Below are positions 48,641-57,591 of a DNA stretch of 64,000 bases, one piece after another. Source of the stretch: CAVQGZ01 sp942491665. Lineage in GTDB: Bacteria > Actinomycetota > Actinomycetes > Jiangellales > Jiangellaceae. Where the stretch lies: the NCBI GenBank assembly GCA_942491665.1, contig CALOBR010000005.1, positions 389,713-453,712 of the forward strand, given 5' to 3'. The translations under genes and the position numbers were made by a program. The notes under the pieces are model-generated. The model was not told where the DNA came from, ran no database searches, and saw only the letters and a list, made by a program, of their open reading frames with translations. Position 1 is the stretch's first letter, and every line of letters starts with the position of its first letter.

Positions 48641-51340
48641 TCAGTGGCCCGTGAGCAGGTTGTGCGCGCGCGCGATGCTCACCGCCTGGCTGCGCCTGCT
48701 GGCACCGAGCTTGCGATAGACGCCCCGGATGTGGGACTTGACGGTGTTGGTGCTGATGAACAGCCGTTCACCGATCTCAGCGTAGCTGAGCTCGGATGCC
48801 AGCAGCGCAAGGATCTCAAGTTCGCGGTCGGTGAAGTCCACCACCCCAGGGGCCGCCTCGTCAGCGGGGGAGGAGGTCAGGTGGGAACTGAGGTCGAGGC
48901 CCGCACGGGCCCCGGCACGCCCCATGAGCGAGGTGAGGCGGTCGGTTCCGTCGAGCAGCACCTGGCGATGCCCCGTCGTGACAGCGACGGCCATCGCCCT
49001 GGTCAGCGATGTCAGTGCCGCCGGGTGGTTGTGGCGCGCGGTGGCATGCAGGGATCGCAGCACGTCGAGCTCGATCTGGTGGGCAACGGTGACGTCGCTG
49101 GCGGATGCGATGTTGTCCAGCCAGCCCGGTTCGACCGTGCCGGCCAGGACCGCAAGACGCAGCAGAACCAGGTATTCACGAGACGTGCAGTCACCTGATG
49201 TCAACCGGTCCTGCCAGTGGGGCATGAGCGCTGACGCCGCCGCGACACTGCCTGCGATGAGTTCCAGGCGAACCTGCTCGGTGGTGACCCAGTCCCGGTA
49301 GAACCCCCGCACCAGGCGTCCAGCAGGTGTCATGGCCGCACGCGCCAGCTCGGTGCGAGCACCGTGAGCGTCTCCTTGCGATCCGAGGCAGCGGGCCCGC
49401 AGCACGTGGGCGTTGACGTAGCTCGGCACCTCGGCTACGTGGTCGATCAGGGGCTGCAACCGCTCGACGAACCCCCGGGCCTCGGATAGGTTCCCCCGCT
49501 GCCACTGCACCCACGCCAGGGCGAGTGAGGCGGACAGGCTCTGCGGTCGGTCGTCGATACCGTCGGCAGGCATGAAGGACAACGCCACTGATGCCTGCCG
49601 CTCCGCCTCAGCGAGTTCTCCACTGGCCGCGCTCACCTTCGACGACATGCCGAGGGAGCGGGTGCGGAGCGTGCTGATCACGTTGTCGTCGGACAGTGTG
49701 AACTCGATGTAGCGGCTCAAGAGGCGACCAGCCTCGGCGAAGCGCCCAGCGTCGGTCAGCATGTCGGCCCAGGCTGCGCCGACCACGCCGCTCTCGGACT
49801 CGCTCGCCGTCTGCAGGGCACCCTCGTCGGGCAGCTCGCCGGCACGGCGGGCCAGCACGACCGTCACCGTTCGCATGAGCTCGTTGAGGTCATGATGGAA
49901 GCGGTACGGCACATCCTCCAGCTCATCTCGAGTAGCGCTGTCGGTTCCGCTGGCAGCCTCGTCGGACAGGGCGACCGTCAGCTTGTCGCGCAGCCGTTGA
50001 AGGACGCTGTCGATCTCTCGCTCCCCGTCACGCCCGACGAGCACGGCGGTGCTCCACGTGGTCAGCAGCGCAATCGGCACATCGTCCACGAGCTCGTCGA
50101 CCGCCCGTAGGAGCCCGAGAACTGTCTCCGTCTGTTGCGCTTGCATGAGGTCTCGGCTTGCCGCCAGGAGCCACTCGCCGGCCATCTCGCCATCGCCGGC
50201 TGCGACCATCTGCCAGATCGCAACCACCGGGTCTGAGTGCTCATGCAGCCACATCCCGGCCCGCCGATGCAGATCGGCGGCGCCGCCCGGGCCCGCCATC
50301 GCGATGGTCAGCAACACGTCGCGGACCAACTGGTGGACCTCGTACCAGACCGACCCGTCGGACTCCTCGACTGCGACGCGCACGAGCACCCCCGTGGCTT
50401 GAAGCAGATGCAGGCGGCGGGTGCCGTCGGCGCTACCGGTGATGGCGTCTGCGAGGGGGCCGCAGACTCGGTCGACGACACTGGTTGCGATCAGGAGACT
50501 GCGATCAGCTTCGTCCAAGGGCGCCAGGAACTCCTCGGCGACGTAGGCGGCGAGGGCATCGGGGGCAAGCTGCCGGCCAGTGCCTGCCTGTATCGTCTCG
50601 ACGCCGCTCGCGTGGTCTTCTGTGCTCGCGATCGACAGCCGGAGGCCTGCCATCCAGCCTGAGGTCTGGTTGTGCAGCGAGTCGATCTGGTCCGGGGCCA
50701 AGCGCGCGCCCAGCGCAGCGACTACCTGCTCGGTCTCCTGCCGGGTGCACAGCAGCTCGTCGGCTGTGATCTCCAGGAGGTCACCGGCGAGCCGCAACCG
50801 TGACAGGCGCAGGTCGGGCGCGGCCCGGCCGAGAAGGACGATGTGGGTGGAGGCCGGTAGCACCTCGAAGAAGTACTCCAGCGAGGTGCGCACCGAGTCG
50901 CCACTGAGCCGATGAGTGTCGTCGAGAACCATCACGACGTCGCGGGCAGCGGCATCCAACTCAGCGACCACGAGGTCGATCAGGTCGCGCACGCGGACCT
51001 CGCCGCGGCCGGCGTCGTTTCCAGCCGACGTAGGGGCGACGAGAGATGGGTCGAGCGCACGGGCGATCTTCAGCCACAGCCGAACGACGTCGGCGTCGAA
51101 CTGGTCCACCGCCACCCAGGATCGCCCGAGGGAAGGGCTTCGAGCGAGCCAGTCCGCCGCGAGCCAGCTCTTGCCGAACCCGCCGGGCGCCGTCACCAGT
51201 GTCACTCGTGCGGCGAGCGTGGAGTCGAGGCGGGTCAGCAGCCGCTCACGCGAGACAAGCCCCCGTGGCCCAGCGGGCGTGGAGCCGCTGGCCCGGACGT
51301 CGCCGTCGGGCTCGCCGGTGATCTCGGCGACGTCGCCCAC
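48641..51340 (-). CDS. LAL-type LuxR-family transcriptional regulator (MalT-like)
   Basis: 899 residues. VTLVTAPGGFGKSWLAADW is Walker A (51-58), VVMVLDDTHRL Walker B, followed by a winged-helix arm and TPR-like helical repeats (about 400-800). The C-terminal HTH reads FTDRELEILALLASELSYAEIGERLFISTNTVKSHIRGVYRKLG. LALs are STAND ATPase activators that open when an inducer binds. Full-length and intact. It is encoded upstream of DUF2252, 124 bp away, and may control it or the nearby channel genes. Confidence 0.92.
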   Translation of the reverse strand: MGDVAEITGEPDGDVRASGSTPAGPRGLVSRERLLTRLDSTLAARVTLVTAPGGFGKSWLAADWLARSPSLGRSWVAVDQFDADVVRLWLKIARALDPSLVAPTSAGNDAGRGEVRVRDLIDLVVAELDAAARDVVMVLDDTHRLSGDSVRTSLEYFFEVLPASTHIVLLGRAAPDLRLSRLRLAGDLLEITADELLCTRQETEQVVAALGARLAPDQIDSLHNQTSGWMAGLRLSIASTEDHASGVETIQAGTGRQLAPDALAAYVAEEFLAPLDEADRSLLIATSVVDRVCGPLADAITGSADGTRRLHLLQATGVLVRVAVEESDGSVWYEVHQLVRDVLLTIAMAGPGGAADLHRRAGMWLHEHSDPVVAIWQMVAAGDGEMAGEWLLAASRDLMQAQQTETVLGLLRAVDELVDDVPIALLTTWSTAVLVGRDGEREIDSVLQRLRDKLTVALSDEAASGTDSATRDELEDVPYRFHHDLNELMRTVTVVLARRAGELPDEGALQTASESESGVVGAAWADMLTDAGRFAEAGRLLSRYIEFTLSDDNVISTLRTRSLGMSSKVSAASGELAEAERQASVALSFMPADGIDDRPQSLSASLALAWVQWQRGNLSEARGFVERLQPLIDHVAEVPSYVNAHVLRARCLGSQGDAHGARTELARAAMTPAGRLVRGFYRDWVTTEQVRLELIAGSVAAASALMPHWQDRLTSGDCTSREYLVLLRLAVLAGTVEPGWLDNIASASDVTVAHQIELDVLRSLHATARHNHPAALTSLTRAMAVAVTTGHRQVLLDGTDRLTSLMGRAGARAGLDLSSHLTSSPADEAAPGVVDFTDRELEILALLASELSYAEIGERLFISTNTVKSHIRGVYRKLGASRRSQAVSIARAHNLLTGH

Positions 51341-51473
51341 AACGTCGAGGATAGTCCGAGCGGGCTGGGCCAGGAGGTGCCGCTATCGGAATCGCTGCGC
51401 CGGCCCCACCCACCGTCGTTCAGTGACCGGCGGAGCCCCGGCGGCCGCGGCTCCGCCGGACACTGCTGGGTGA

Positions 51474-51998
51474 TCAGGAATCGACAGCGTCACCGATCTC
51501 CTCGGACGACTTCGACAGCGCCTTCTCAAGCTTGTCGTAGTCGTCGGAGTCGATCGCCTTCGAGACCCGCTTGGCTGACTTCGTCAACGCCCCCTCGACC
51601 CGGTCGAGGTACACGTCGTCCACCACGACGACGACGGCGGAGGAGTTGACGGGCAGGTACTCGTCGAGCTCGACGCCCATCTTCTTCTCCTCGTGCTTCT
51701 TGGTGAAGTGCCCCAGCAGCGCTCCGATGCCGGCGCCGATAGCCGTGGCCGCCAGCAGCGGCGGTGCGAAGAGGCCGACGACGAGGCCCGCGCCACCGCC
51801 GATCACGGCACCTGAGGCCGTCGTGCCGTCGCCCTGCTCAAGCACATCCACCTTTCCATCGTCGTCACGGCTCATCACAACAGCAGCGACGACAGCCAAG
51901 TCGTCACCTTCGGCCGCCTTCAGGTTCTCGAAGTCGGCCTCGGCGCTGGTCGCGTCGGCGTACGAGGCCACGTACAGGGCCAGGTTGTTCTCTGCCAC
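51474..51998 (-). CDS. DUF1269-like membrane protein
   Basis: 174 residues from GTG 51998, with AAGGGAG 7 nt upstream. A soluble N-terminal part (LALYVASYADATSAEADFENLKAAEGDDL) precedes a glycine-rich hydrophobic stretch (GAVIGGGAGLVVGLFAPPLLAATAIGAGIGALLGHF), then acidic helices. This order matches DUF1269 proteins. Role unknown. Confidence 0.8.
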   Translation of the reverse strand: MAENNLALYVASYADATSAEADFENLKAAEGDDLAVVAAVVMSRDDDGKVDVLEQGDGTTASGAVIGGGAGLVVGLFAPPLLAATAIGAGIGALLGHFTKKHEEKKMGVELDEYLPVNSSAVVVVVDDVYLDRVEGALTKSAKRVSKAIDSDDYDKLEKALSKSSEEIGDAVDS

Positions 51999-52133
51999 GG
52001 TGCTACTCCCTTTCGGAATGGACGCCGGAGTTGGCGATGTGCTCACGCTCGTCGCTGGTGCCGACGGTCGCCTCACCAGATTCGGGTGGTTGTGGGCGGA
52101 TCGGGCGACGGTTCTCGATCGCCGGGCGCCCGG

Positions 52134-52496
52134 TCACGCGTCGTCCTTCGGGTTCACCGTGCGTTTGGCTGCTCGAAACGCGAACCGCTTGCCGAGCTGG
52201 TTGAGATACGTCGTGATCAGGGCGATGCCGCTGATGACGTAGAAGACAGTGAAGAGCTTCGACGCCGTGGTGCTCGGCGTGAAGTCGCCGAAGCCCACAG
52301 TGGTCAGGGCGATGGTGCTGAAGTAGAAGGAGTCGACCCACTCCCATCCCTCGGTGAGCCGGTACACGACGGTGCCGAGCCCGAAGAGGAGCACCGCCAA
52401 GCCGGCGATCACCTTGTTGGCGTGCCTGTCCCACGCCTGTCGCGCGGCGGTCCCGTCCTTCACCTGCCCGTCAGTCACGTCAAAGATGGTGGGCAC
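52134..52496 (-). CDS. Two-TM potassium channel (Ion_trans_2)
   Basis: 120 residues from GTG 52496. TM1 (VIAGLAVLLFGLGTVVYRL), pore helix and filter FYFSTIALTTVGFGDFTPST (TTVGFG), then TM2 (LFTVFYVISGIALITTYLNQLG) with a short basic C-terminus. No RCK domain. Would form a tetramer in the membrane. Neighbouring TMEM175-like gene suggests two potassium routes in one cluster. Confidence 0.88.
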   Translation of the reverse strand: MPTIFDVTDGQVKDGTAARQAWDRHANKVIAGLAVLLFGLGTVVYRLTEGWEWVDSFYFSTIALTTVGFGDFTPSTTASKLFTVFYVISGIALITTYLNQLGKRFAFRAAKRTVNPKDDA

Positions 52497-52561
52497 CGGC
52501 AGCTACGAGCGCACCACCCGTTTCGGGTGTCTGCGACCGAGGTCTGGCAGCGGTCAGAGCC

Positions 52562-52807
52562 TCACGCCCGACGCTGCGCAGTCGCGGGCTTGGTGCGCTT
52601 GCCGAGCTCTCCACCGAGGGGGATGAGGAGAACCAGCCCGATGAGCCCCGCAACGACGACAGTGATGAGCACGTTGGGCTTGTCGGAGAAGTTCTGTGCT
52701 GCCACGACCGCGCGTGAGATCAGGGCCCTGGCCTCGGCCGCGCTCACGAACCCGCCCGACGGTGTGACCGATCCGCTCGCTCCGACGCTTGCCGATACGT
52801 TGGTCAA
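52562..52807 (-). CDS. Chimeric or truncated one-TM protein
   Basis: 81 residues. The C-terminal half, KPNVLITVVVAGLIGLVLLI followed by PLGGELGKR, is a credible single TM segment with a basic tail. The N-terminal half overlaps, in antisense, the hydrolase remnant on the other strand. This looks like the C-terminus of a lost membrane protein joined to foreign DNA near 52710-52740. Confidence 0.4.
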   Translation of the reverse strand: MTNVSASVGASGSVTPSGGFVSAAEARALISRAVVAAQNFSDKPNVLITVVVAGLIGLVLLIPLGGELGKRTKPATAQRRA

Positions 52808-53117
52808 GGCTTTCGCCGATCCGTGGATGCGGTCCTTCCTCGCCTACGACCCGGCACCGGCCCTCGTTGCGCTCGACATCCCGGTCCTGGCGCTCGTCGG
52901 GAGCTTGGATCTCCAAGTCTCGGCAGAGGAGAACATCCCGGCGCTCGACGACGCGCTCGCCGCCAACCCGGCGGCGACAGTGATGGAGTTGGCGGGCCTG
53001 AACCACCTCTTCCAGACCGCGACCACGGGTGCCGTCTCCGAGTACGCCTGGATCGAGGAGACGTTCGCTCCCTCCGCGATCGACATCATCGCGAGTTGGA
53101 TCCTCGAGCACAGCTGA
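52740..53117 (+). pseudogene. C-terminal remnant of an alpha/beta hydrolase
   Basis: Plus-strand frame reads WMRSFLAYDPAPALVALDIP, then VLALVGSLDLQVSAEENIPA, then LNHLFQTATTGAVSEYAWIE, and ends WILEHS. This is the lid/His end of acetyl-xylan-esterase-like or dienelactone-hydrolase-like proteins (D-x-Q, LNHLFQxA, EYAxIEET). The nucleophile half is missing; no start is credible. Left end near 52740. Confidence 0.7.
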
Positions 53118-54146
53118 CGCCAGCCGGGGTCGCGTGGCTCTCGACCTGTGCGGGAATCCAGTCGGGTGCCATCTCGGCGATCGACGAGCTGTGTCGCGAG
53201 TCCCGCGCTGCGTCCTTCAGGGACTCAGGACGAGGTGTGCTGGGCTCGGATGAGTGCCACGGCTGCACCACGGGGGCCACGCACCGCCAACCCGTACTGG
53301 AGGTCATGGGCTCGCTAACCGGCCGAGCGGTCCACCTTCATCGCCCTATTCCAGAACTTCCGGCACGGTCCGCAGTCCAGTTCGGCCAAGACCGTGTCGA
53401 ATGGCACGCTCCGCGGGTCCCCAACCGCACCTCCGTTGCACGCTAGAACAGTCCGGCCGCCTACCTGCACGGCGAGGTGTACGTGGCGAGGGGCCATCTC
53501 CGCGCGACTCGTGACCCCGACAGTGGCGTCCATCTGAGAGCCCCCTGCCAATCGCCCATGCGTGCGGTGCCAGCAGGCTTATTGCCCCAGCAGGAGGCTG
53601 CCCCACGGTGCTGCCCCCGGTTCCTCCGATCGGCGCAGCACTGAACAACTCCTGGCGTGAGGCCCCACCAGTCGACTCTTCCAGATACTGCTTACCGCCG
53701 CCTGTGACACGCAACCTAGAGGCTGAGCGAACGTGGTCTCTGCCGCTGTGACACAGGAGAATCGGATCCTGCTCGGTTGCCTCGCGAGCGTCGATTCGAG
53801 CAGAGATGGGCCCCGGATTCGCGCCATCTTCCGTGCATCCCGACAGCAACGCTGTCGAGCTCGGCGGGGCCTTTGGCGCACCGTGATGCGCGAAGATTCG
53901 CGGTCGGGTGCGGTCCGCGGGGGGCTGGTTCGGGCGATGGTTTCGGATCACACTGGGTGGGTTCGTCGCGGTCAGACGCCGAGCATCTCTAGTGCCTGTG
54001 AGCCTGTTGTCGAGCATGGTGGTGGAGGGGCTTCCACGGGATCCGTGGATTGTTGCCGTAGAGCACGAGTGCCAGACTTCAAATCATTCCTGCCCTTCCC
54101 GCGGCGGACGTCATCAGATGGGTCCGAGTCGAAGAGTGCTTGACAG
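53118..54146. other. About 1 kb with little or no intact coding sequence
   Basis: Several long open frames exist in GC-rich DNA but none has family sequence. The only candidate is 53315-53533 on the minus strand. The rest is best read as decayed DNA. Confidence 0.5.
53315..53533 (-). CDS. Possible small protein with CXXC
   Basis: 72 residues: MDATVGVTSRAEMAPRHVHL, then AVQVGGRTVLACNGGAVGDP and DTVLAELDCGPCRKFWNRAM. DCGPCRKFW has a thioredoxin-like CGPC, but the rest does not. Could be a short zinc or redox protein, or chance. Weak. Confidence 0.3.
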   Translation of the reverse strand: MDATVGVTSRAEMAPRHVHLAVQVGGRTVLACNGGAVGDPRSVPFDTVLAELDCGPCRKFWNRAMKVDRSAG

Positions 54147-54447
54147 ATGTCTGACACCACGACCGCCATGCGCACCCTGCACAAGAACAAGGAGCGAGTC
54201 GCCGAGATCGCAGACGCCTTCGCCCGGTACGGCTTCGCCTCCTGGGTGGCTGCGGGCGTCCCCGAGGCGATCCGAGGCGTCGCGATCAGGCTCAGTGACC
54301 CCGAGCTGCTCGACATGAGCGAGGGAGAGCGGGTGCGTGGCATCTGCGTCGATCTGGGTACGACGTTCATCAACATGGCTCAGCTCTTGAGCACGCGACG
54401 CGACATGGTGGGGGACGAGATCGCAGACGCGCTGGCGACTCTGCAGG
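54147..54447 (+). pseudogene. N-terminal fragment of a UbiB/ABC1-type kinase
   Basis: About 100 residues: LHKNKERVAEIADAFARYGF near the start, then ICVDLGTTFINMAQLLSTRRDMVGDEIADALATLQ, the DLGTTFIKMxQxLSTRxDLxP.. signature of UbiB-like proteins, here with Lys changed to Asn. It stops at Gln100, exactly where a SHOCT tail begins in another frame. Confidence 0.7.
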
Positions 54448-54534
54448 CAGCTCGCCAAGCTCGCCGACCTCCACAAGCAGGGCGTGCTGACCGACGCGGA
54501 GTTTCAGGCCCAGAAGGCCAAGGTTCTCGCGTAG
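54448..54534 (+). pseudogene. C-terminal SHOCT-domain fragment
   Basis: Frame: QLAKLADLHKQGVLTDAEFQ then AQKAKVLA, stop. This is a complete SHOCT motif (L..L..xxGxLTxxEFxxxKAKxL) with no protein before it. It directly abuts the UbiB fragment, out of frame with it. Confidence 0.75.
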
Positions 54535-54591
54535 GGCGCGGCGCTCAGCGCAGGGTATTCCTGCCGGGGCCGTCGTGACAGGCTGGCGCAT

Positions 54592-55958
54592 GTGACGACA
54601 TCGCCGACTCCGACCACGGCCTCGAAGCAGGCTGGTGCAGCGCCGCCGCGCTTTCACCTGCTGGCGAAGCCGTCCGGGTCGACGTGCAACCTCGACTGCA
54701 CGTACTGCTTCTTCCTGTCGAAGGAGGCGCTGTACCCCAACGACGCGTCGCGGATGTCGGAGGCCACCCTGGAGGCTTACGTCGCCCAGTTGCTGCAGTC
54801 CCATCGCACTCCCGAGGTGACGGTGGCGTGGCAGGGTGGCGAGCCGACTCTCATGGGTCTGGACTTCTTCCGTCGATCGGTCGAGCTGGTGGAGCAGCAC
54901 CGGCGGCCCGGGCAGCAGATCGAGTACACGATGCAGACCAACGGGGTTCTGCTGGACGACGAGTGGTGCGCGTTCTTGGAGCGCCACAACTTCTTGGTGG
55001 GGCTGAGCGTGGACGGTCCGCCCGAGATCCATGACACGTATCGGGTGAACCGGGGCGGGCAGGGCACGCACCGGCAGGTGATGTAGGGTTTGGCGGCGTT
55101 GCGCCGTCACGAGGTCGACGTCAACATCCTGTGCACCGTGAACGCGGCCAACGAGAGCCACGGGCGGACGTCTACCGGTACTTCCGTGACGAGCTCGGGG
55201 CGACCTTCATGCAGTTCATCCTGATCGTGGAACGGGCCATGCCGGAGACGCTGCCGCTGGCCAACCAAGGCTGGTCTCAGCAGCCGGGGGGCGAATGGCT
55301 GCTCTACACGCAGACCGGTTCGCTGGTCACCGAACGGTCGGTGGGCGGTGAGACCTACGGCCGGTTCTTGGTCGACGTGTACGAGGAATGGCTGCGCGGG
55401 GACGTCGGGACGGTGTTCGTGCAGCTGTTCGATGTGACCTTGCAGGCCTACTTCGGGCAGTACTCGCTGTGCATCCACGCCCCCACCTGCGGGGCAGCGC
55501 TGGCCTTGGAGCACAACGGCGACCTGTACTCCTGCGACCACTTCGTCGAGCCGAACTACCTACTGGGCAACATCCACACGACGCGCATGCTGGACCTGGT
55601 CGCCTCCCCGCAGCAGCAGGCCTTCGGGCAGCACAAGAAGGAGTCGCTGACCGCGCAGTGCCGCTCCTGCGAGGTGCTCCGGCTGTGCAACGGCGGCTGC
55701 CCGAAGGACAAGTTCATCGACTCCCGTGACGAGGAACCTGGCCAGAACTACCTCTGCGACGGGCTCTACGACTTCTACACTCACACCCGGCCGACCATGA
55801 CGGCCATGGCTCGCCTGGTCGAGCAGGGCCGGTACGCCGACGAGGTCATGACCACCGTGGCTGCCGATGACGCGAGGCGAGGGCGCAACGACCCCTGCCC
55901 CTGCGGCAACGGCTCCAAGTTCAAGAGATGCCACGGCGCGGCAAAGCGGCGCCCGTGA
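54592..55958 (+). pseudogene. Anaerobic sulfatase-maturating enzyme (radical SAM), broken
   Basis: FHLLAKPSGSTCNLDCTYCF (CX3CX2C) opens a radical SAM anSME, with VAWQGGEPTLMGLDFF and MQTNGVLLDDEW. A TAG at 55084 interrupts it; a one-base loss near 55150 (HG then ADVYRYFRD) shifts the frame. The second part is open from about 55158 to 55958, with CIHAPTCGAALALEHNGDLYSCDHFVEPNYLLGN and CRSCEVLRLCNGGCPKDKF, the SPASM clusters, and ends in a SEC-C motif (RNDPCPCGNGSKFKRCHG). It would convert Ser/Cys of sulfatases to formylglycine. Two lesions make it inactive as read. Confidence 0.85.
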
Positions 55959-55997
55959 CCTCGCCAGACCGCCCGCTCGAACCGGGGGCCGCGCGGC

Positions 55998-56111
55998 CCC
56001 CCGAAGAGCCTTGGCCAGGGCGCCGTAGTCCTTGCGGGAGGCGTAGCGGAACGAGCCGCGGATCAGGTGGATGATGCGGGCCTGCACAGTGGCCTGGGGC
56101 CAGGTGGCCTC
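55998..56111 (-). mobile_element. IS256-type transposase fragment (minus strand)
   Basis: Minus frame: EATWPQATVQARIIHLIRGS then FRYASRKDYGALAKALR. VQxxIIHLIRxSFRYASRKDxxALAKALR is the core of Mutator/IS256 transposases. Only about 37 residues remain. Confidence 0.75.
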
Positions 56112-56152
56112 GACCGCGACGTGCAGGCCTTCAAATCAACCGGCCGCTCGCC

Positions 56153-56285
56153 GTGGTCCAGACGTGTGTGGTGCATCTGGTGCGCAACAGCCTGCGCTAC
56201 GCCTCGAAGAAGCACTGGGCTGCGATCACCCGCGACCTCAAGCCGGTCTACACCGCCCCGACCGTAGAGGCGGCCGAGGCACGCT
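56153..56285 (+). mobile_element. IS256-type transposase fragment (plus strand)
   Basis: Plus frame: VVQTCVVHLVRNSLRYASKK then HWAAITRDLKPVYTAPTVEA then AEARFA. Same family core as the minus-strand fragment but a different element (different residues). The two fragments point away from each other across about 40 bp. Confidence 0.8.
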
Positions 56286-56939
56286 TCGCCGGTTCGCCCA
56301 GACCATCGAGAACATCGGGCAGTGGGCAGAGTCGAGGCGGATGACATCGTCGGCGCCGCGCGCCATCCGCTCTTGGGCGTCCGGCGCGATCGCCCGGTCC
56401 TGCGTGCAGATCACGTAGGTCGTGGGATGCGAACGCGGCGGCGCCGATGACGGCGTGGAGAACGTCGCCAGCGACTGCACGCCCATGTTGTCGACAATCG
56501 GCATGAACGCCGCGCGGGCGACGTCGGCGGCGACGGCGCGATGCACGGAGTCGAAATCCCCCAGGGCGAGCACACCGTCGTCGGTAGGGAAGAACCAGTC
56601 GACCGGCGGAGCGTCCCCCACAAGGTCCAGCAGCGACATACCCGCCGGCGGCCAGAACGCCGCAACGTAGACGATCGCGGGGTGGTCAGCCACCTCGGTG
56701 ATGACCATCGCACCGTAGGAGTGGCCGACCAGCACCACGTCGCTGCCGGCCTCGTAGAGCGCGGCACGCACAACAGCGACGTCATCGGCGAAGCCGCCGA
56801 CGTCGGCAGGGTCGGCGGCGGCACTCGGTAGCCGGTCGATCACCACCGGGCGGTGGCCGCGCTCCTGCACGTGAGGAACAACGTCGTCCCAGCAGAACCC
56901 ACCGTCCCAAGCACCGCGCACCAGCACCATCGTCGCCAT
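56238..56939 (-). CDS. Alpha/beta hydrolase, 3' end probably replaced
   Basis: 233 residues from ATG 56939. MATMVLVRGAWDGGFCWDDV, then VVLVGHSYGAMVITEVA (nucleophile GHSYG) and VICTQDRAIAPDAQERMA with SAHCPMFS (candidate His) match the EstC/salicylate-esterase-like group. After SAHCPMFS the reading (MVWANRRSVPRPPL) enters DNA that on the other strand is IS256 transposase, so the normal final dozen residues seem lost. May still be active because the catalytic residues are present. Confidence 0.7.
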   Translation of the reverse strand: MATMVLVRGAWDGGFCWDDVVPHVQERGHRPVVIDRLPSAAADPADVGGFADDVAVVRAALYEAGSDVVLVGHSYGAMVITEVADHPAIVYVAAFWPPAGMSLLDLVGDAPPVDWFFPTDDGVLALGDFDSVHRAVAADVARAAFMPIVDNMGVQSLATFSTPSSAPPRSHPTTYVICTQDRAIAPDAQERMARGADDVIRLDSAHCPMFSMVWANRRSVPRPPLRSGRCRPA

Positions 56940-57591
56940 CGCCGCGCACCGTCCCCTCGATCCGTCGATCCCCGCGACGCGGATGCCGCAACGGCGATTC
57001 GCCCGCTCCCTACGGGGCAGAGAAGCCAAGCCCAATCGCGGGACTGGTCCTCGGCCACATCCCCGTCAAGCGGTCCACCGGCGGCTTGCCGCGAGAACAC
57101 GGAACCCGCTCCCCGGCAATGGCTCAGCGGAGTGTGACCCACTCCGCGGCGTAGCCGTACCCGCTCGCGGCCGTGTCGCCCTCCCCTGTGGAGGCGGTGT
57201 CCGCCGAGTGTTCGCATTGGTCTGGCGACCGGTCCGTTCGGCTAGGGGCGCCGCCATTCTACCCGGCCGCGCGTTGTAGACGGCTCCGCGCTGAGGTGTG
57301 GATGGCCGCTTGAGGTGCAGCGCCGGATGGCCTGGTCGCTCTCGGCGGCTTTCTGCTCTCCAGGGCGCCGCCGGTGGACTGGCGGTATTCGCCGCCGTTC
57401 GTGGCGCTGTCGGCTGAGCGGCGCAGACTGCTTCTCCTCGCTCAGGTTGTCGCGGCACTTGTCGTGGCGGGCGAACAGGACGCTTGGCTCTGGGCCGTGT
57501 AGTCGGCGAGGCCGAGTCTGCGAGGGAAGAGCCTGACCGGTAGCCGCGAACCGGGCTGTGGGGGCGAGTCGCTGACGGGAGGGAGACCACG
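56940..57591. other. No gene seen, 650 bp
   Basis: Open frames on both strands lack family sequence. A stretch near 57300-57500 has rearranged-looking coding bias but I cannot name it. Confidence 0.45.

Noticed and set aside
53346..54017. 223-residue minus-strand frame in the 53-54 kb stretch
   Set aside because: No recognisable sequence, no ribosome site and low-complexity Arg/Pro/Ser composition typical of GC-rich shadows.
57300..57540. Possible IS4/IS5-type transposase scrap (RHDKCRDN-like string on the minus strand)
   Set aside because: Only about eight residues look familiar and the frame is broken either side, so I could not support it.
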